Position numbers and translations under genes: made by a program
Part shown: one piece after another, positions 50,635 through 60,504 of the stretch
Layout: each line of letters starts with the position of its first letter
Numbering within the stretch: the first letter of the stretch is position 1
NCBI RefSeq assembly: GCF_030407435.1
Contig: NZ_JASDDK010000001.1
Coordinates: forward strand, 372,001-436,000
Direction of reading: 5' to 3'
DNA: 64,000 nucleotides
Origin: Winogradskyella bathintestinalis
GTDB taxonomy: Bacteria > Bacteroidota > Bacteroidia > Flavobacteriales > Flavobacteriaceae
Notes under the pieces: model-generated
Database searches by the model: none
What the model was told of the DNA's origin: nothing
Seen by the model: only the letters and a program-made list of their open reading frames with translations

Positions 50635-53478
50635 TTACTTTATTTCGAGTTTTGTTTTAACCTTATCAATTTCAATGGTGTAAGTACCTTGAGGTAAATA
50701 ATTTTTTTTATTGCCCGTTTCTTTAAAATAGATATTCTTATTTTCTTTTATCAAAGCCTTTTTTCCTTTTTCAGAAAGCTCTAAATTATAATCCACATAA
50801 TTAAATCCTTTTTCGACCTCTATCGACTTCGTTACTAATTCAACATCATCTTCAGAAAGAATTTTTAAGGTTTTATTTCCTGAGGAATTACTATAAAATT
50901 GAATTGATAACTCTGGTTCAAAAGTACTAAACCAAGGACTCCAAGAACTTCCCCACCTCTCAGAATGTTTAATAGGCTGTACATCCATAAAAGTAATATT
51001 TTTGGATGTTTCGTTGGTATTTATAATCTGAATCCCTTCTATATTAGCTTTATAAATACTTCGCCCATGCGTTCCTAATAATAAATCTTTAGCTTCAGGT
51101 TGAATAACAATATCATGAATAGCAACGTTTGGAAGGCCGTTTACAAACGCTTCCCAAGATGCTCCCCTGTTAAATGAAACGTAGGCACCATTATCGGTTC
51201 CCAAATACAATAAATTTTCATTTGTAGCATCCTCTTTAATCACGTTAACAGCGGATGCAGGTATATTACTACTTATAGATTTCCAAGTTTTGCCGTAATC
51301 ATCACTCACATAAGCATAAACTTTAAAATCGTCCCAACGGTATCCATTTAATGTAACGTAAACGCGTTCTTTTTTATGTTGAGAAGCAATTACTCTACTC
51401 ACCCACAAATCTTTTGGTAATGTGGTAGAAATTGTCGTCCAGCTACCACCTCCATCTTTTGTAATATTGACGGCTCCATCATCACTACCTGTATAAATTA
51501 AGCCAAATTGAAATGGACTCTCGCTTATAGTTGTTAATGTTCCATAAGCCACATTTCCCTTTTTTCCACCATGGGTTAAATCATCACTAATAGCTTCAAA
51601 ATCATCGCCCTTATTCATAGAGCGCATTAATTTATTTCCGCCTAAATATAAAATATCTTGGTTATGTGGCGACAATAAAATCGGGGTCTGCCAATTGAAT
51701 CGATATGGAGTTTCACCCAAAGTATGTTTAGGCTGAATATATGTTTGCGTATTTGTTTTATGATTAATTCTAAAATAATTACCAAACTGATAACCCGTAT
51801 ATATAATATTTGCATCACGACTATCAATTTGAACCTGCATTCCATCTCCACCCATTAACGACTCCCAAGGATATTGTCCTTGTTGGTGCCAGCTTTTATC
51901 TTCTCGAGCGTTATTTGCGCCAACCCAAACTCCATTGTCTTGCAAACCTCCATATACATTATAGGGCTTTTCATTATCTACATTTACCGTATAAAACTGA
52001 CCAACAGCTGGCGAATTTAACTTAATCCAGCTTTCACCATCGTCGTAACTCATGTTGAGTCCACCATCATTTCCGTCGATTAAATGACCTTGCATTTTAG
52101 GGTTTATCCACAGCGCCTGATGATCGGCATGCACATTCTCACGACTGATCGATGTAAAAGTTTTACCAGCATCTTTCGATTTTAATATAGGCACTCCTAA
52201 AATATAAATTCCGTTTTTATCTTGTGGATCTACTCTAATTTCCCCAAAATAATAACCGTAACTATAGTATAATCCATCAATATAATTCTTGTGTGTTTTG
52301 TTCCAAGATTTACCACCATCCGTACTTTTGTAAACCTCAGCCCCAATAACAGGCGTATCGAACAACAAGGCATTGGCATCTTCTAAATAATTAGCTAAAT
52401 CAACAGGCTTTACAGTGCCACTACTTACTAATTGCTTTACATTTGATGCTCTATATTTTTCTTGAAACCCATTAGTTTTTAAATATTCGTTAAGCTTTTT
52501 GTCTTCCAGTTTCAAAAATGCATCAACATTCATAGTTTTAAAATCCTCTTTTGATAATCCTGAAGCATTACTTTTCTTCGTTTGATTTTCTCTATGAAAC
52601 TGACTGTCGTGCAATGCATAAACAGTAGTTTCATCGAATACTGCAATACCAATTCTACCTACACCTTGGCCTGTTGGAAAACCGCTGTTCTTTGTTGAAA
52701 TTCTTTCCCAAGTATCTCCTCCGTCAATACTTTTAAAAATGGCAGAATTATCTCCACTACCCGTAAAATTCCAAGCTTTTCTGTCCCTAGTCCAAGACGT
52801 TGCATACATAACGCTAAAATTATCTGGCGCATGCTGTATATCAATAATACCACTCGCGTTATCAACAAATAGCGTTTTGTTCCATGTTGTTCCGCCATCA
52901 GTAGTTTTATAAACTCCGCGTTCATCGTTTGGAGAATACAAATGTCCTGTTACGCCAATTACTACTTCGTCAGGGTTTTTAGGATTAATTAAAATACGAC
53001 CTATATGATGCGAATCTGAAAGACCTACATTTTCCCAAGTGGCTCCATTATCTGATGATTTTAAAATACCGATACCAGCATAACTCGATCGCGAACTATT
53101 ATTTTCTCCTGTACCAACCCAAATGGTCCTATTTTTCCAATCTACAGCTATATCGCCCACATTTTGAGTATCAGAATTATCAAAAATCGATGTGAATGTG
53201 GTGCCATTATTTGTGGTATGCCAGACACCTCCAGAAGCATAACCCACATAAAATTCCGAAGGCTTCTCTGGGTTAACATCAATATCTACAACACGCCCAC
53301 TCATAATGGTTGGCCCAATATTTCTAAAAGGTACATTTTTTACTAAGGAGCTTTCTGCCATTTTTCGTTTTTCAACCAAAGCTTTTTGCACGGTTTCTGC
53401 AGCAGTAGCAGGTTGTTGGGAAAAAGCAGAAAATGAAGTTACAATTAATGCTAAAAAAAAGAATTTTGACTTAAACAT
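50635..53478 (-). CDS. Exported VPS10/sortilin-like beta-propeller protein
   Basis: The product has 947 residues with a signal peptide (to about 20). It carries at least eight Asp-box (BNR) repeats of the form S-x-D-x-G-x-x-W (SSDNGATW, TTDGGTTW, SIDGGDTW, STDGGKSW, SDDYGKTW and others), giving a ten-bladed sortilin-type propeller over about residues 50-800, and a C-terminal beta domain. Such proteins are labelled glycosyl hydrolase or exo-sialidase-like, but no catalytic residues can be named, and binding of peptide or glycan is just as likely. It is a single gene between sdhCAB and pepP. Confidence 0.88.
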   Translation of the reverse strand: MFKSKFFFLALIVTSFSAFSQQPATAAETVQKALVEKRKMAESSLVKNVPFRNIGPTIMSGRVVDIDVNPEKPSEFYVGYASGGVWHTTNNGTTFTSIFDNSDTQNVGDIAVDWKNRTIWVGTGENNSSRSSYAGIGILKSSDNGATWENVGLSDSHHIGRILINPKNPDEVVIGVTGHLYSPNDERGVYKTTDGGTTWNKTLFVDNASGIIDIQHAPDNFSVMYATSWTRDRKAWNFTGSGDNSAIFKSIDGGDTWERISTKNSGFPTGQGVGRIGIAVFDETTVYALHDSQFHRENQTKKSNASGLSKEDFKTMNVDAFLKLEDKKLNEYLKTNGFQEKYRASNVKQLVSSGTVKPVDLANYLEDANALLFDTPVIGAEVYKSTDGGKSWNKTHKNYIDGLYYSYGYYFGEIRVDPQDKNGIYILGVPILKSKDAGKTFTSISRENVHADHQALWINPKMQGHLIDGNDGGLNMSYDDGESWIKLNSPAVGQFYTVNVDNEKPYNVYGGLQDNGVWVGANNAREDKSWHQQGQYPWESLMGGDGMQVQIDSRDANIIYTGYQFGNYFRINHKTNTQTYIQPKHTLGETPYRFNWQTPILLSPHNQDILYLGGNKLMRSMNKGDDFEAISDDLTHGGKKGNVAYGTLTTISESPFQFGLIYTGSDDGAVNITKDGGGSWTTISTTLPKDLWVSRVIASQHKKERVYVTLNGYRWDDFKVYAYVSDDYGKTWKSISSNIPASAVNVIKEDATNENLLYLGTDNGAYVSFNRGASWEAFVNGLPNVAIHDIVIQPEAKDLLLGTHGRSIYKANIEGIQIINTNETSKNITFMDVQPIKHSERWGSSWSPWFSTFEPELSIQFYSNSSGNKTLKILSEDDVELVTKSIEVEKGFNYVDYNLELSEKGKKALIKENKNIYFKETGNKKNYLPQGTYTIEIDKVKTKLEIK

Positions 53479-53592
53479 ACATGTTGAATTTTTATCGCGA
53501 TGAAATTACACATTTCAGAATAAATCTTCATAAAAGTCTCTTAAAGTTTACGAGATTGTAAGGTTTGACTTTTTACGTGCCGTTTAGTTTGT

Positions 53593-53600
53593 TATTTTTG
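53593..53600 (+). promoter_or_regulatory. Candidate -7 box for the Xaa-Pro aminopeptidase gene
   Basis: TATTTTTG matches TAnnTTTG. A TTTG lies 25 bases upstream (53564-53567), slightly beyond the usual spacing. Confidence 0.4.
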
Positions 53601-53659
53601 GGATATAATACATACACTTTATTAATGGCGAGTGTGAATTCAAATTCAAAATAACACCT

Positions 53660-54949
53660 ATGAAATACGATCTAATCAACAACCAACTTTTTATAAAAAA
53701 TCGCAAAAACTTTATGGCTGAGATGACGCCAAATAGTTTAGCAGTTTTCAATTCTAACGATATTTATCCAATTGGCGCAGATAGTACGATGCCTTTTCAA
53801 CAAGATCGTAATATATTTTATTTAAGTGGTGTAGACCAAGAAGAAAGTATTTTGGTATTGTTTCCCGATTCTCCGAATTCAAAATATCGAGAAATTTTAT
53901 TTTTAACGGAAACCAATGAGCATATTGCCGTTTGGGAAGGAGAAAAACTAACCAAAGAAAAAGCACTAGAAACTTCTGGAATAAAAACAGTGTATTGGTT
54001 AGGAGATTTCGATAAAATCATGAAAGAAATCATGGCGCAAGCCGAAACGATTTACATAAACACAAATGAACATTACCGCGCCAACTCAGAAACCGAAACT
54101 CGTGAAGCACGATTCAATAAAAAAATAAGATCACAATTCCCAGCACACAAGGTAGAAAAAAGCAATCCTATTTTACAGCGTTTACGATCTGTAAAAGATC
54201 CTTTGGAAATTGACCTTATACAAAATGCTTGCAATATCACAGAGAAAGGGTTTCGAAGAATTTTAAACTTTGTGAAGCCTGGTATTTGGGAATATAACAT
54301 TGAAGCTGAGTTTATGCACGAGTTTTTAAACAATCGTTCACGAGGCTTCGCCTATACTCCAATTGTAGCTTCAGGTAACAATGCCAACGTACTACATTAT
54401 ATTGAAAATAATCAACAATGTAAGGCCGGCGATTTAATCCTCTTAGATGTTGGTGCAGAATACGCAAATTACGCGAGTGATATGAGTAGAACAATTCCTG
54501 TTTCGGGTCAGTTCACTAAACGTCAAAAAGAGGTTTACAATGCTGTTAATCGCGTAAAAAATGAGGCGACAAAATTATTAATTCCTGGTGCAATTTGGGC
54601 AGATTATCATGTGGAAGTTGGCAAATTAATAACATCAGAATTATTAGGCCTTGGTTTATTAGACAAAGCCGATGTACAAAATGAAGATAAAGATTGGCCT
54701 GCTTATAAAAAGTATTTTATGCATGGAACTTCGCATCATATGGGACTAGACACTCATGATTATGGTTTACTTCACGAACCCATAAAAACAAATATGGTCT
54801 TTACCGTAGAACCTGGTATTTATATTCCAGATGAAGGTTTCGGAATTCGATTAGAGGATGATGTAGTTATACAAGACACAGGTGAACCTTTTAACTTGAT
54901 GCGCAATATTCCTATTGAAGCTGAAGAAATTGAGGATATTATGAATTAA
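53660..54949 (+). CDS. pepP: Xaa-Pro aminopeptidase (M24B)
   Basis: The product is a 429-residue cytoplasmic metallopeptidase that removes N-terminal residues before proline. After an N-terminal creatinase-like domain (about 1-165), the pita-bread domain shows the five metal ligands: Asp in LLDVGAEYANYASDMSRT (two), His in HGTSHHMGLDTHD, Glu in FTVEPGIY, and Glu in GIRLEDDVV. Length is typical for PepP. It is convergent with lysC. Confidence 0.95.
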   Translation: MKYDLINNQLFIKNRKNFMAEMTPNSLAVFNSNDIYPIGADSTMPFQQDRNIFYLSGVDQEESILVLFPDSPNSKYREILFLTETNEHIAVWEGEKLTKEKALETSGIKTVYWLGDFDKIMKEIMAQAETIYINTNEHYRANSETETREARFNKKIRSQFPAHKVEKSNPILQRLRSVKDPLEIDLIQNACNITEKGFRRILNFVKPGIWEYNIEAEFMHEFLNNRSRGFAYTPIVASGNNANVLHYIENNQQCKAGDLILLDVGAEYANYASDMSRTIPVSGQFTKRQKEVYNAVNRVKNEATKLLIPGAIWADYHVEVGKLITSELLGLGLLDKADVQNEDKDWPAYKKYFMHGTSHHMGLDTHDYGLLHEPIKTNMVFTVEPGIYIPDEGFGIRLEDDVVIQDTGEPFNLMRNIPIEAEEIEDIMN

Positions 54950-55048
54950 TTCTTGAATTAAAAGAACTTATTTCTGATTGTTGTAAACTACATATTTATA
55001 TATCGAAAACTTCTCCGCAAGTTTGATGATTTTATTACTCTATATATT

Positions 55049-56377
55049 TTAAACCTCAACTAAACGATCGGTAAACACATAACGCTGTAATTTTTGCAGC
55101 GTTTCTAATTTATCGCTCGTATTTACTAATAATGAAATGTTATTATTGCTGCCACCGTAAGCAATCATACGAACATTGACATCTTGCAGTATTTGGAAGA
55201 GTTCTGGAGTATCTGGATGATAAATAATTTGGTTACCAACGAGACAAACGATACTCATATAATCATCGAGCTCAACGGTCGCGAATTTTTCTAATTCTTC
55301 AGTAATTCCTTCTAAATGTGTGGTATTATCAACAGTAAGAGATACGGCGATTTCAGACGTTGTAATCATATCTATAGAGGTTTCGTATTTTTCAAAGACT
55401 TCAAAGACTTTCTTTAAAAACCCGTGAGCTAGCAGCATGCGTACCGATTTTATTTTTATAGCCGTAATATTATCTTTGGCAGCAATGGCTTTTATACCTT
55501 CACCATGAATTTGATTGGTAATTAGTGTACCATGTGCATTAGGAGCCATTGTATTTTTGAGGCGTAACGGAATATCTAAATTACGCACTGGCATTACGGT
55601 TTGTGGATGTAAAATCTTCGCTCCAAAATAAGCCAATTCCGCAGCTTCATCGTAAGATAAATTTGATAGTGCTGTAGTGCCATTTACAAAACGTGGATCG
55701 TTGTTATGAAATCCATCAATGTCTGTCCAGATTTGTACTTCCGCTGCGTTGATGGCTGCGCCAATTATAGTGGCCGTATAATCGCTACCACCTCGTTGTA
55801 AATTGGTGATTTGCCCGTCGGCATCTAAACAAATAAAACCCTGAGTGATATAAATATCTGCATTATTAGTTTGTTGTATTAATCGCTCTAAATTCTGCTT
55901 GATGTAAAAATTATCTGGCTCGTCAGCTCTATCGATTCGCATAAAGTCTAATGCAGGCAATAAAGCAACTTTTAACCCTTCTTGCTGTAACAATCTACTA
56001 AACATAAAGGTTGATAACAATTCTCCGTTTGCGAGTATTGTGTTATGTAGTAATGGTAAAAACGGCTCATTAACGGCCTCTAACAAAGCCCCAAATATTG
56101 AATTCAGATAATGGCTTACTTCTGTATGAAGGGATTTATCTTGGAGCAAATCATTAACCGTTTGATTGTAAGTTTCGCGAAGATTCTTAATTTGTTTTTT
56201 AGCTTGATTGAACTTCTGAGTCGCTATTAAGCCAGAAATTTCTACCAAAGCATTTGTAGTACCCGACATTGCAGATAACACGACAATTTTTTTTCCAGCT
56301 GGGCTTATAATATCTTTTACATGATTCATGTTGACAACAGAACCTACTGATGTACCACCAAACTTATATACTAACAT
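55049..56377 (-). CDS. lysC: Aspartate kinase, monofunctional
   Basis: The product is a 442-residue enzyme that makes aspartyl phosphate, the first step to lysine, threonine and methionine. The N-terminal signature KFGGTSVG is at residues 5-12; the kinase domain runs to about 280, and two ACT regulatory domains follow (about 300-440), which usually bind lysine or threonine for feedback. No homoserine dehydrogenase is fused. It has a TACCTTTG box 19 bases before the ATG. Confidence 0.95.
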   Translation of the reverse strand: MLVYKFGGTSVGSVVNMNHVKDIISPAGKKIVVLSAMSGTTNALVEISGLIATQKFNQAKKQIKNLRETYNQTVNDLLQDKSLHTEVSHYLNSIFGALLEAVNEPFLPLLHNTILANGELLSTFMFSRLLQQEGLKVALLPALDFMRIDRADEPDNFYIKQNLERLIQQTNNADIYITQGFICLDADGQITNLQRGGSDYTATIIGAAINAAEVQIWTDIDGFHNNDPRFVNGTTALSNLSYDEAAELAYFGAKILHPQTVMPVRNLDIPLRLKNTMAPNAHGTLITNQIHGEGIKAIAAKDNITAIKIKSVRMLLAHGFLKKVFEVFEKYETSIDMITTSEIAVSLTVDNTTHLEGITEELEKFATVELDDYMSIVCLVGNQIIYHPDTPELFQILQDVNVRMIAYGGSNNNISLLVNTSDKLETLQKLQRYVFTDRLVEV

Positions 56378-56676
56378 ATTCTCTAAATTTATAAAACAAA
56401 GGTATTGGCGATTTTTGGGAAAAACATAAAAATGTCAAAATAAGTCTGTTTTTACACAAAATGTTAATTATACAACAAATTATAATAGAGCGAAAACCGC
56501 ATGAGCTGTTTGATACGCATTTATGGTATTTTAAATAATGTGTTTGAAGCTTACTTTAAGGAAATTTAAAAGTCAATTTTTAAACAACATCAATATTATA
56601 CAAATGTGATTGCCTTGAAATATTATTTCTCCTCGGAAAAAAATTCCAATATGAATGTAACTATCTCTATTATATT
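56378..56676. other. Intergenic region, no gene seen
   Basis: About 300 AT-rich bases between the lysC start and the methylase stop. It contains the lysC promoter box at its left edge. No open frame above 25 codons with a sensible start, no tRNA and no strong hairpin are seen. Confidence 0.5.
56397..56404 (-). promoter_or_regulatory. Candidate -7 box for lysC
   Basis: The minus strand reads TACCTTTG, ending 19 bases before the ATG. The -33 element is not clear. Confidence 0.45.
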
Positions 56677-57381
56677 CTAATCTTTAAAAACGAACAAGCG
56701 CTCTACACTTTCTTTAGTTGAGTCGTTTTCTGCGTGCCAGGAAAAGGTAGTTTTTGATCCTTTTTCCCAAATACATTTAAAATCTTTCGGTGCATTGTAT
56801 TCACTAATAAAAATTTGATGACCAGCGTTGCTTTGCTTTCGGCACCAATCCCAGAATTCGTCATGTTTAAACGAATTGCGATATTTGGTTGTTGCAGCAT
56901 AAGGTGGGTCACAATAGATAATACTATTTTTTGAAATATTTAAGTCTAAGTAAGATTTACAAGATAGAACCACTCCTTCTAATTTTGGAACTTGCTTTGA
57001 GATATTCCGATAATGTTCTCCCCAATAATCGCGCTTGCCTTCTTTATCACGTCGGTAACCTGCAAACCACTTCCCACCAAACGAATTAAAGCCCACATAC
57101 CCAACCAAATGTTTAGGATAATCTTCTTGATTGTATTTAATTTTCTTGTATTCTTGTTCACTGACCAATTGTGGAGGATCCCAATTTTCATAAATTAAAG
57201 CTTGCCACATAGCCATTAACTCTTCATGTTGATCGTTAGCTATGCGAAAACCCTCTACGCTTTCAATCATATTCATACCTCCGGCAAATGGTTCGAGATA
57301 GATTTGATTTGGTTTTCTATCGTTCAGAATAATTGGTAATAAGTCCTTGGCAAATCGTGCCTTGCTGCCCATGTACTTCAT
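56677..57381 (-). CDS. Orphan Dam-type DNA adenine methylase
   Basis: The product is a 234-residue D12-class N6-adenine methyltransferase. The AdoMet-binding motif I is EPFAGG (residues 30-35) after MKYMGSKARF; catalytic motif IV is DPPY (D158-Y161) followed by AATTKYRNSF. The target site is unknown; family members often recognise GATC or related sites. No restriction enzyme lies beside it. The ATG at 57381 is chosen over an upstream start because it overlaps the brnQ stop as TAATG, marking translational coupling; starting earlier would place a nonsense stretch inside brnQ. It is the third gene of an operon with a serine hydrolase and brnQ. Confidence 0.9.
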   Translation of the reverse strand: MKYMGSKARFAKDLLPIILNDRKPNQIYLEPFAGGMNMIESVEGFRIANDQHEELMAMWQALIYENWDPPQLVSEQEYKKIKYNQEDYPKHLVGYVGFNSFGGKWFAGYRRDKEGKRDYWGEHYRNISKQVPKLEGVVLSCKSYLDLNISKNSIIYCDPPYAATTKYRNSFKHDEFWDWCRKQSNAGHQIFISEYNAPKDFKCIWEKGSKTTFSWHAENDSTKESVERLFVFKD

Positions 57382-58685
57382 TAAAAACGTTTCAGTTTTG
57401 GTTGAACAAGCGCTGTAATAATAAAAACCACCAAAGCTGGTAATACCCAACCCAAACTATGACTTGCGAAAGGAATATAACTAGTTAAGGTTATTAAATT
57501 TTCAGTAGGACTTAAAAACCCAATAACATCTGGAATACTAAATATAAAAGTAACAATCACCACCGCTCTAAATATTACAGGGGTTGCCAACTTTTCGGGT
57601 AAAATATTTAATAAAATGAGTATAATGGTAATCGGATAAATAAATAATAATACAGGAATCGCCACCATAATGATACTATTAAAATCAAGTTGACCAACCA
57701 CAACTCCAAGAACACAGGCCATGATTGCCGTAATTACATAAACCGTTTGCGAATTATTCAGCAAACCTTTAAAATAGTCCGCTGTACCCGCAACAATACC
57801 AATGGCCGTAGTAAAACAAGCTAAAGAAATTAAAATACTCAAAAGGGTATTTCCAAATTCACCCAAGGAAGCAATACTAATACCACGCAATAAATTGGCA
57901 CGCTGCATATCATTGCTTAATTCTGAATTCACATCAATTTCAGAACCATAATAAGCACCGACAGAAATTAAACCTGCATAGATAACAAATAAGCCCATGC
58001 CCGCTATAAACCCTGATTTTCGGATCAATGATCGTTTAGACTCGTAGGCTTCGACGGCCATGTTTTTAAAGTTTAATGATACAATTATTACGGCTCCTAC
58101 AACAACAGCTCCTATCGCATCAAAAGTTTGATATCCCTCTAATAAGCCAGTCACAATTGGTGTTTCGTAATTTGGAGCTTCTGCGTACAATTGTGAAGAA
58201 AACAAACCTATTCCTATTACAAGTAATAACATAACAACAATTAAAGGAGTTAAGAACTTACCTATAAAATTAAGAATTTTGGAACGATTCAACACAAATA
58301 CTAAAACCAAAGTAAAATAAATGGCACTTGTTAACAAAGGAGAGGTACCAAAGGCCGGAAAAATAGCAATTTCGTGCGTAGCCGCTGCCGTTCTAGGTGA
58401 AGGAATCGCAACGGCAATACAATAAATTAATATACAATATATTAAACTGAAGGTGGGTGACACCTTTTTACCAAAATCAAACAATGTACCTTGTAATCTC
58501 GCATGGGCTAAAATTCCAATAATTGGAATCACTACAGCGGTAATCATAAATCCGATAGTGACCCAAAGCCAATCCTCACCAGCGTTATAACCTAGTAATG
58601 GCGGTAACAATAAGTTTCCTGCACCGAAAAACAGAGAAAATAACCCGAAGCTAGTGACTAGAAGTTCTTTACGTTGTATATTCAA
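57381..58685 (-). CDS. brnQ: Branched-chain amino acid carrier (LIVCS family)
   Basis: The product is a 434-residue inner-membrane sodium/branched-chain amino acid symporter with about 12 helices. The N-terminus RKELLVTSFGLFSLFFGAGN is the family hallmark. The start is a TTG at 58685, placed right after the stop TAA of the upstream serine hydrolase gene; no ATG exists before the first helix, so TTG is required. Its stop overlaps the methylase start. It imports leucine, isoleucine and valine. Confidence 0.93.
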   Translation of the reverse strand: MNIQRKELLVTSFGLFSLFFGAGNLLLPPLLGYNAGEDWLWVTIGFMITAVVIPIIGILAHARLQGTLFDFGKKVSPTFSLIYCILIYCIAVAIPSPRTAAATHEIAIFPAFGTSPLLTSAIYFTLVLVFVLNRSKILNFIGKFLTPLIVVMLLLVIGIGLFSSQLYAEAPNYETPIVTGLLEGYQTFDAIGAVVVGAVIIVSLNFKNMAVEAYESKRSLIRKSGFIAGMGLFVIYAGLISVGAYYGSEIDVNSELSNDMQRANLLRGISIASLGEFGNTLLSILISLACFTTAIGIVAGTADYFKGLLNNSQTVYVITAIMACVLGVVVGQLDFNSIIMVAIPVLLFIYPITIILILLNILPEKLATPVIFRAVVIVTFIFSIPDVIGFLSPTENLITLTSYIPFASHSLGWVLPALVVFIITALVQPKLKRF

Positions 58686-60239
58686 TTATTTGATTTTTAA
58701 AAGTTCCAAATCGTGAAAATCAAAACTAAAATCAGTGATTGGAGCAATGTATTTCATAGTTGCAGAAACAGCGTCACCTTTTTCATTATAAGTAAATCGC
58801 ACATAGACATCTGCATCGTAACTTCTATCGTTCCATTTGGCAACAAAAGTAGTGGCGTTCAATGGCAGCAACTCGCCATACAATCTTGAAGACCGTTTAC
58901 TCTTTATGGTATAACCTTTTTTTGCTTTATGCGAAATTATCACGTCCCCAAACCAATCGTCTGTGTACGTTCCTACAATATGTTTAGGATTTGGTAAATT
59001 CTTTAGTTTTGCGGCTTTTTCAACTTTAGCGTAAACATCAGCCTTTAAACTATCATTGTATTTAATATAATCTGCATTTCGCTTTCCATACTTTTCAATC
59101 CAACCTCTGTTTTCATAGCCTAAATATGAATCTTTAATCGTGTTGGTAATAGTATTAAACGCAGAGCCATTCATTTGGTTGGTTAATACCACAATGCCTA
59201 AGTCCAAATCTGGGATCATAGTAAATTGTGTTACTGTTCCTAATAAACCACCGGTATGATAAACTTGTTTGTGTCCGCCTTTTACATCGGTAACAAACCA
59301 ACCTAAGCCATAACCTTTAAAATTAGAATTATAAGAATCATTTGCCGAAACATTTAATGGAGTTTGTAATTGCCAAAGCTCATGAAATTGTTTTTCGCTT
59401 AATAAACGGTCTCCACTTGCTGTGACGGCATCATTCATTAAAAATTCTGCCCAAGTCAACATATCTGGCACGTTACTTACAATGCCACCTGCAGGGTTTG
59501 CAATTTCACTCCAATCGTGCGGAATCTGAACAACCTCACCTTCAGCCATTGTATGTGCATCGATAATATTGGTTTTGTCCGACACTCGGTTGTAAGAGGC
59601 TTTACTGCTAGACATGCCTACAGGCTTTAGAATTTTGTTTTCGATAAATTCTTCCCAAGATAAACCGCTTGCCCGTTTTAAGACCTCCCCAGCAATAATG
59701 AACATATTATTGTTATAAGCAAATTTGCTTCTAAACGACGTTTCTGGTTCTAAATATTTTACATTATTAATAACATCATTGACGGTAAAATCACTTCCTT
59801 CAGGAAAAAACATTAAATCTCCTGCTCCTAAACCCATACCACTGCGATGCGTTACCAAATCTCTAATTGTAAATTCTTCTGTTACCCAAGCATCGTATAA
59901 CTGAAATTCCGGAATGTGTTTTCTAACTTTATCATCCCAATTCAATTTACCCGCATCTACCATCATTGCTAAAGCAAAACAGGTAAATCCTTTACTGTTT
60001 GAAGCTACCCCAACCAAAGTTTCATCGTTCATATCTTTTTTGTTGGTTAACGAACGAACACCATGTCCTTTAGAATATACAACTTTTCCATCTTTATAAA
60101 TTCCGACAGAAATACCAGGAACCTGAAAGGTGGTTAAGGTTTCTTTAATTAAGTTATCGAGTTGCTGTTCTTTAATTTGAGCGTTTAGTGACAACGCTAT
60201 AACAAGGAGAAGTATCGTAATTAATCGTTTTACAAACAT
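58686..60239 (-). CDS. Exported serine beta-lactamase-like hydrolase
   Basis: The product has 517 residues: a signal peptide (to about 21), a class C beta-lactamase/D-aminopeptidase-type domain (about 25-375), and a C-terminal DUF3471-like beta domain (about 400-515). The SxxK motif is in GVASNSKGFTC and the YxN motif in FAYNNNMF; the third motif is around HTGGLLG. It is a penicillin-binding-protein-like hydrolase of unknown substrate, acting in the periplasm, not necessarily a drug resistance enzyme. First gene of a three-gene coupled operon. Confidence 0.9.
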   Translation of the reverse strand: MFVKRLITILLLVIALSLNAQIKEQQLDNLIKETLTTFQVPGISVGIYKDGKVVYSKGHGVRSLTNKKDMNDETLVGVASNSKGFTCFALAMMVDAGKLNWDDKVRKHIPEFQLYDAWVTEEFTIRDLVTHRSGMGLGAGDLMFFPEGSDFTVNDVINNVKYLEPETSFRSKFAYNNNMFIIAGEVLKRASGLSWEEFIENKILKPVGMSSSKASYNRVSDKTNIIDAHTMAEGEVVQIPHDWSEIANPAGGIVSNVPDMLTWAEFLMNDAVTASGDRLLSEKQFHELWQLQTPLNVSANDSYNSNFKGYGLGWFVTDVKGGHKQVYHTGGLLGTVTQFTMIPDLDLGIVVLTNQMNGSAFNTITNTIKDSYLGYENRGWIEKYGKRNADYIKYNDSLKADVYAKVEKAAKLKNLPNPKHIVGTYTDDWFGDVIISHKAKKGYTIKSKRSSRLYGELLPLNATTFVAKWNDRSYDADVYVRFTYNEKGDAVSATMKYIAPITDFSFDFHDLELLKIK

Positions 60240-60278
60240 GAGTTATAAATTTTAAAATTGATGGAGTTTAAACTTTTC

Positions 60279-60286
60279 CAAAGATA
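60279..60286 (-). promoter_or_regulatory. Candidate -7 box for the hydrolase-brnQ-methylase operon
   Basis: The minus strand reads TATCTTTG, 39 bases before the ATG at 60239. No clear -33 element. Confidence 0.45.
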
Positions 60287-60491
60287 CTAAAATGTTATAA
60301 TGATAACCGTCTCAAATTTATCTTATCTATTAGTGTATTGCGAATTCTCTACGTATGCAATTGCGAATGTTAAATCACACTATTTCCTTTTGCTATAAGA
60401 TTATGAAAGTGTCGGAATTACAATTAATAACATTTAAATTACTACCATAAAAGAATAACTAGAGATCACCTCATCAAACACTTGCAACATA

Positions 60492-60499
60492 TATCTTTG
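60492..60499 (+). promoter_or_regulatory. Candidate -7 box giving a leaderless mRNA
   Basis: TATCTTTG is followed by five bases and the ATG of the alpha/beta hydrolase. With transcription starting about five bases after the box, the leader would be zero to two bases. Confidence 0.5.
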
Positions 60500-60504
60500 C
60501 CATT

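Noticed and set aside
56378..56676. Possible attachment site or element end near GAGCGAAAACCGCATGAGC
   Set aside because: The sequence looked unlike its setting, but no direct repeat, integrase or boundary supports it. ATGCGTATC at 20537 matches only nine bases of its reverse complement, which is chance.
58686..60239. Antibiotic resistance beta-lactamase
   Set aside because: The fold is beta-lactamase-like, but a DUF3471-type C-terminal domain and the operon context fit a peptidase or esterase. Resistance cannot be claimed from sequence.
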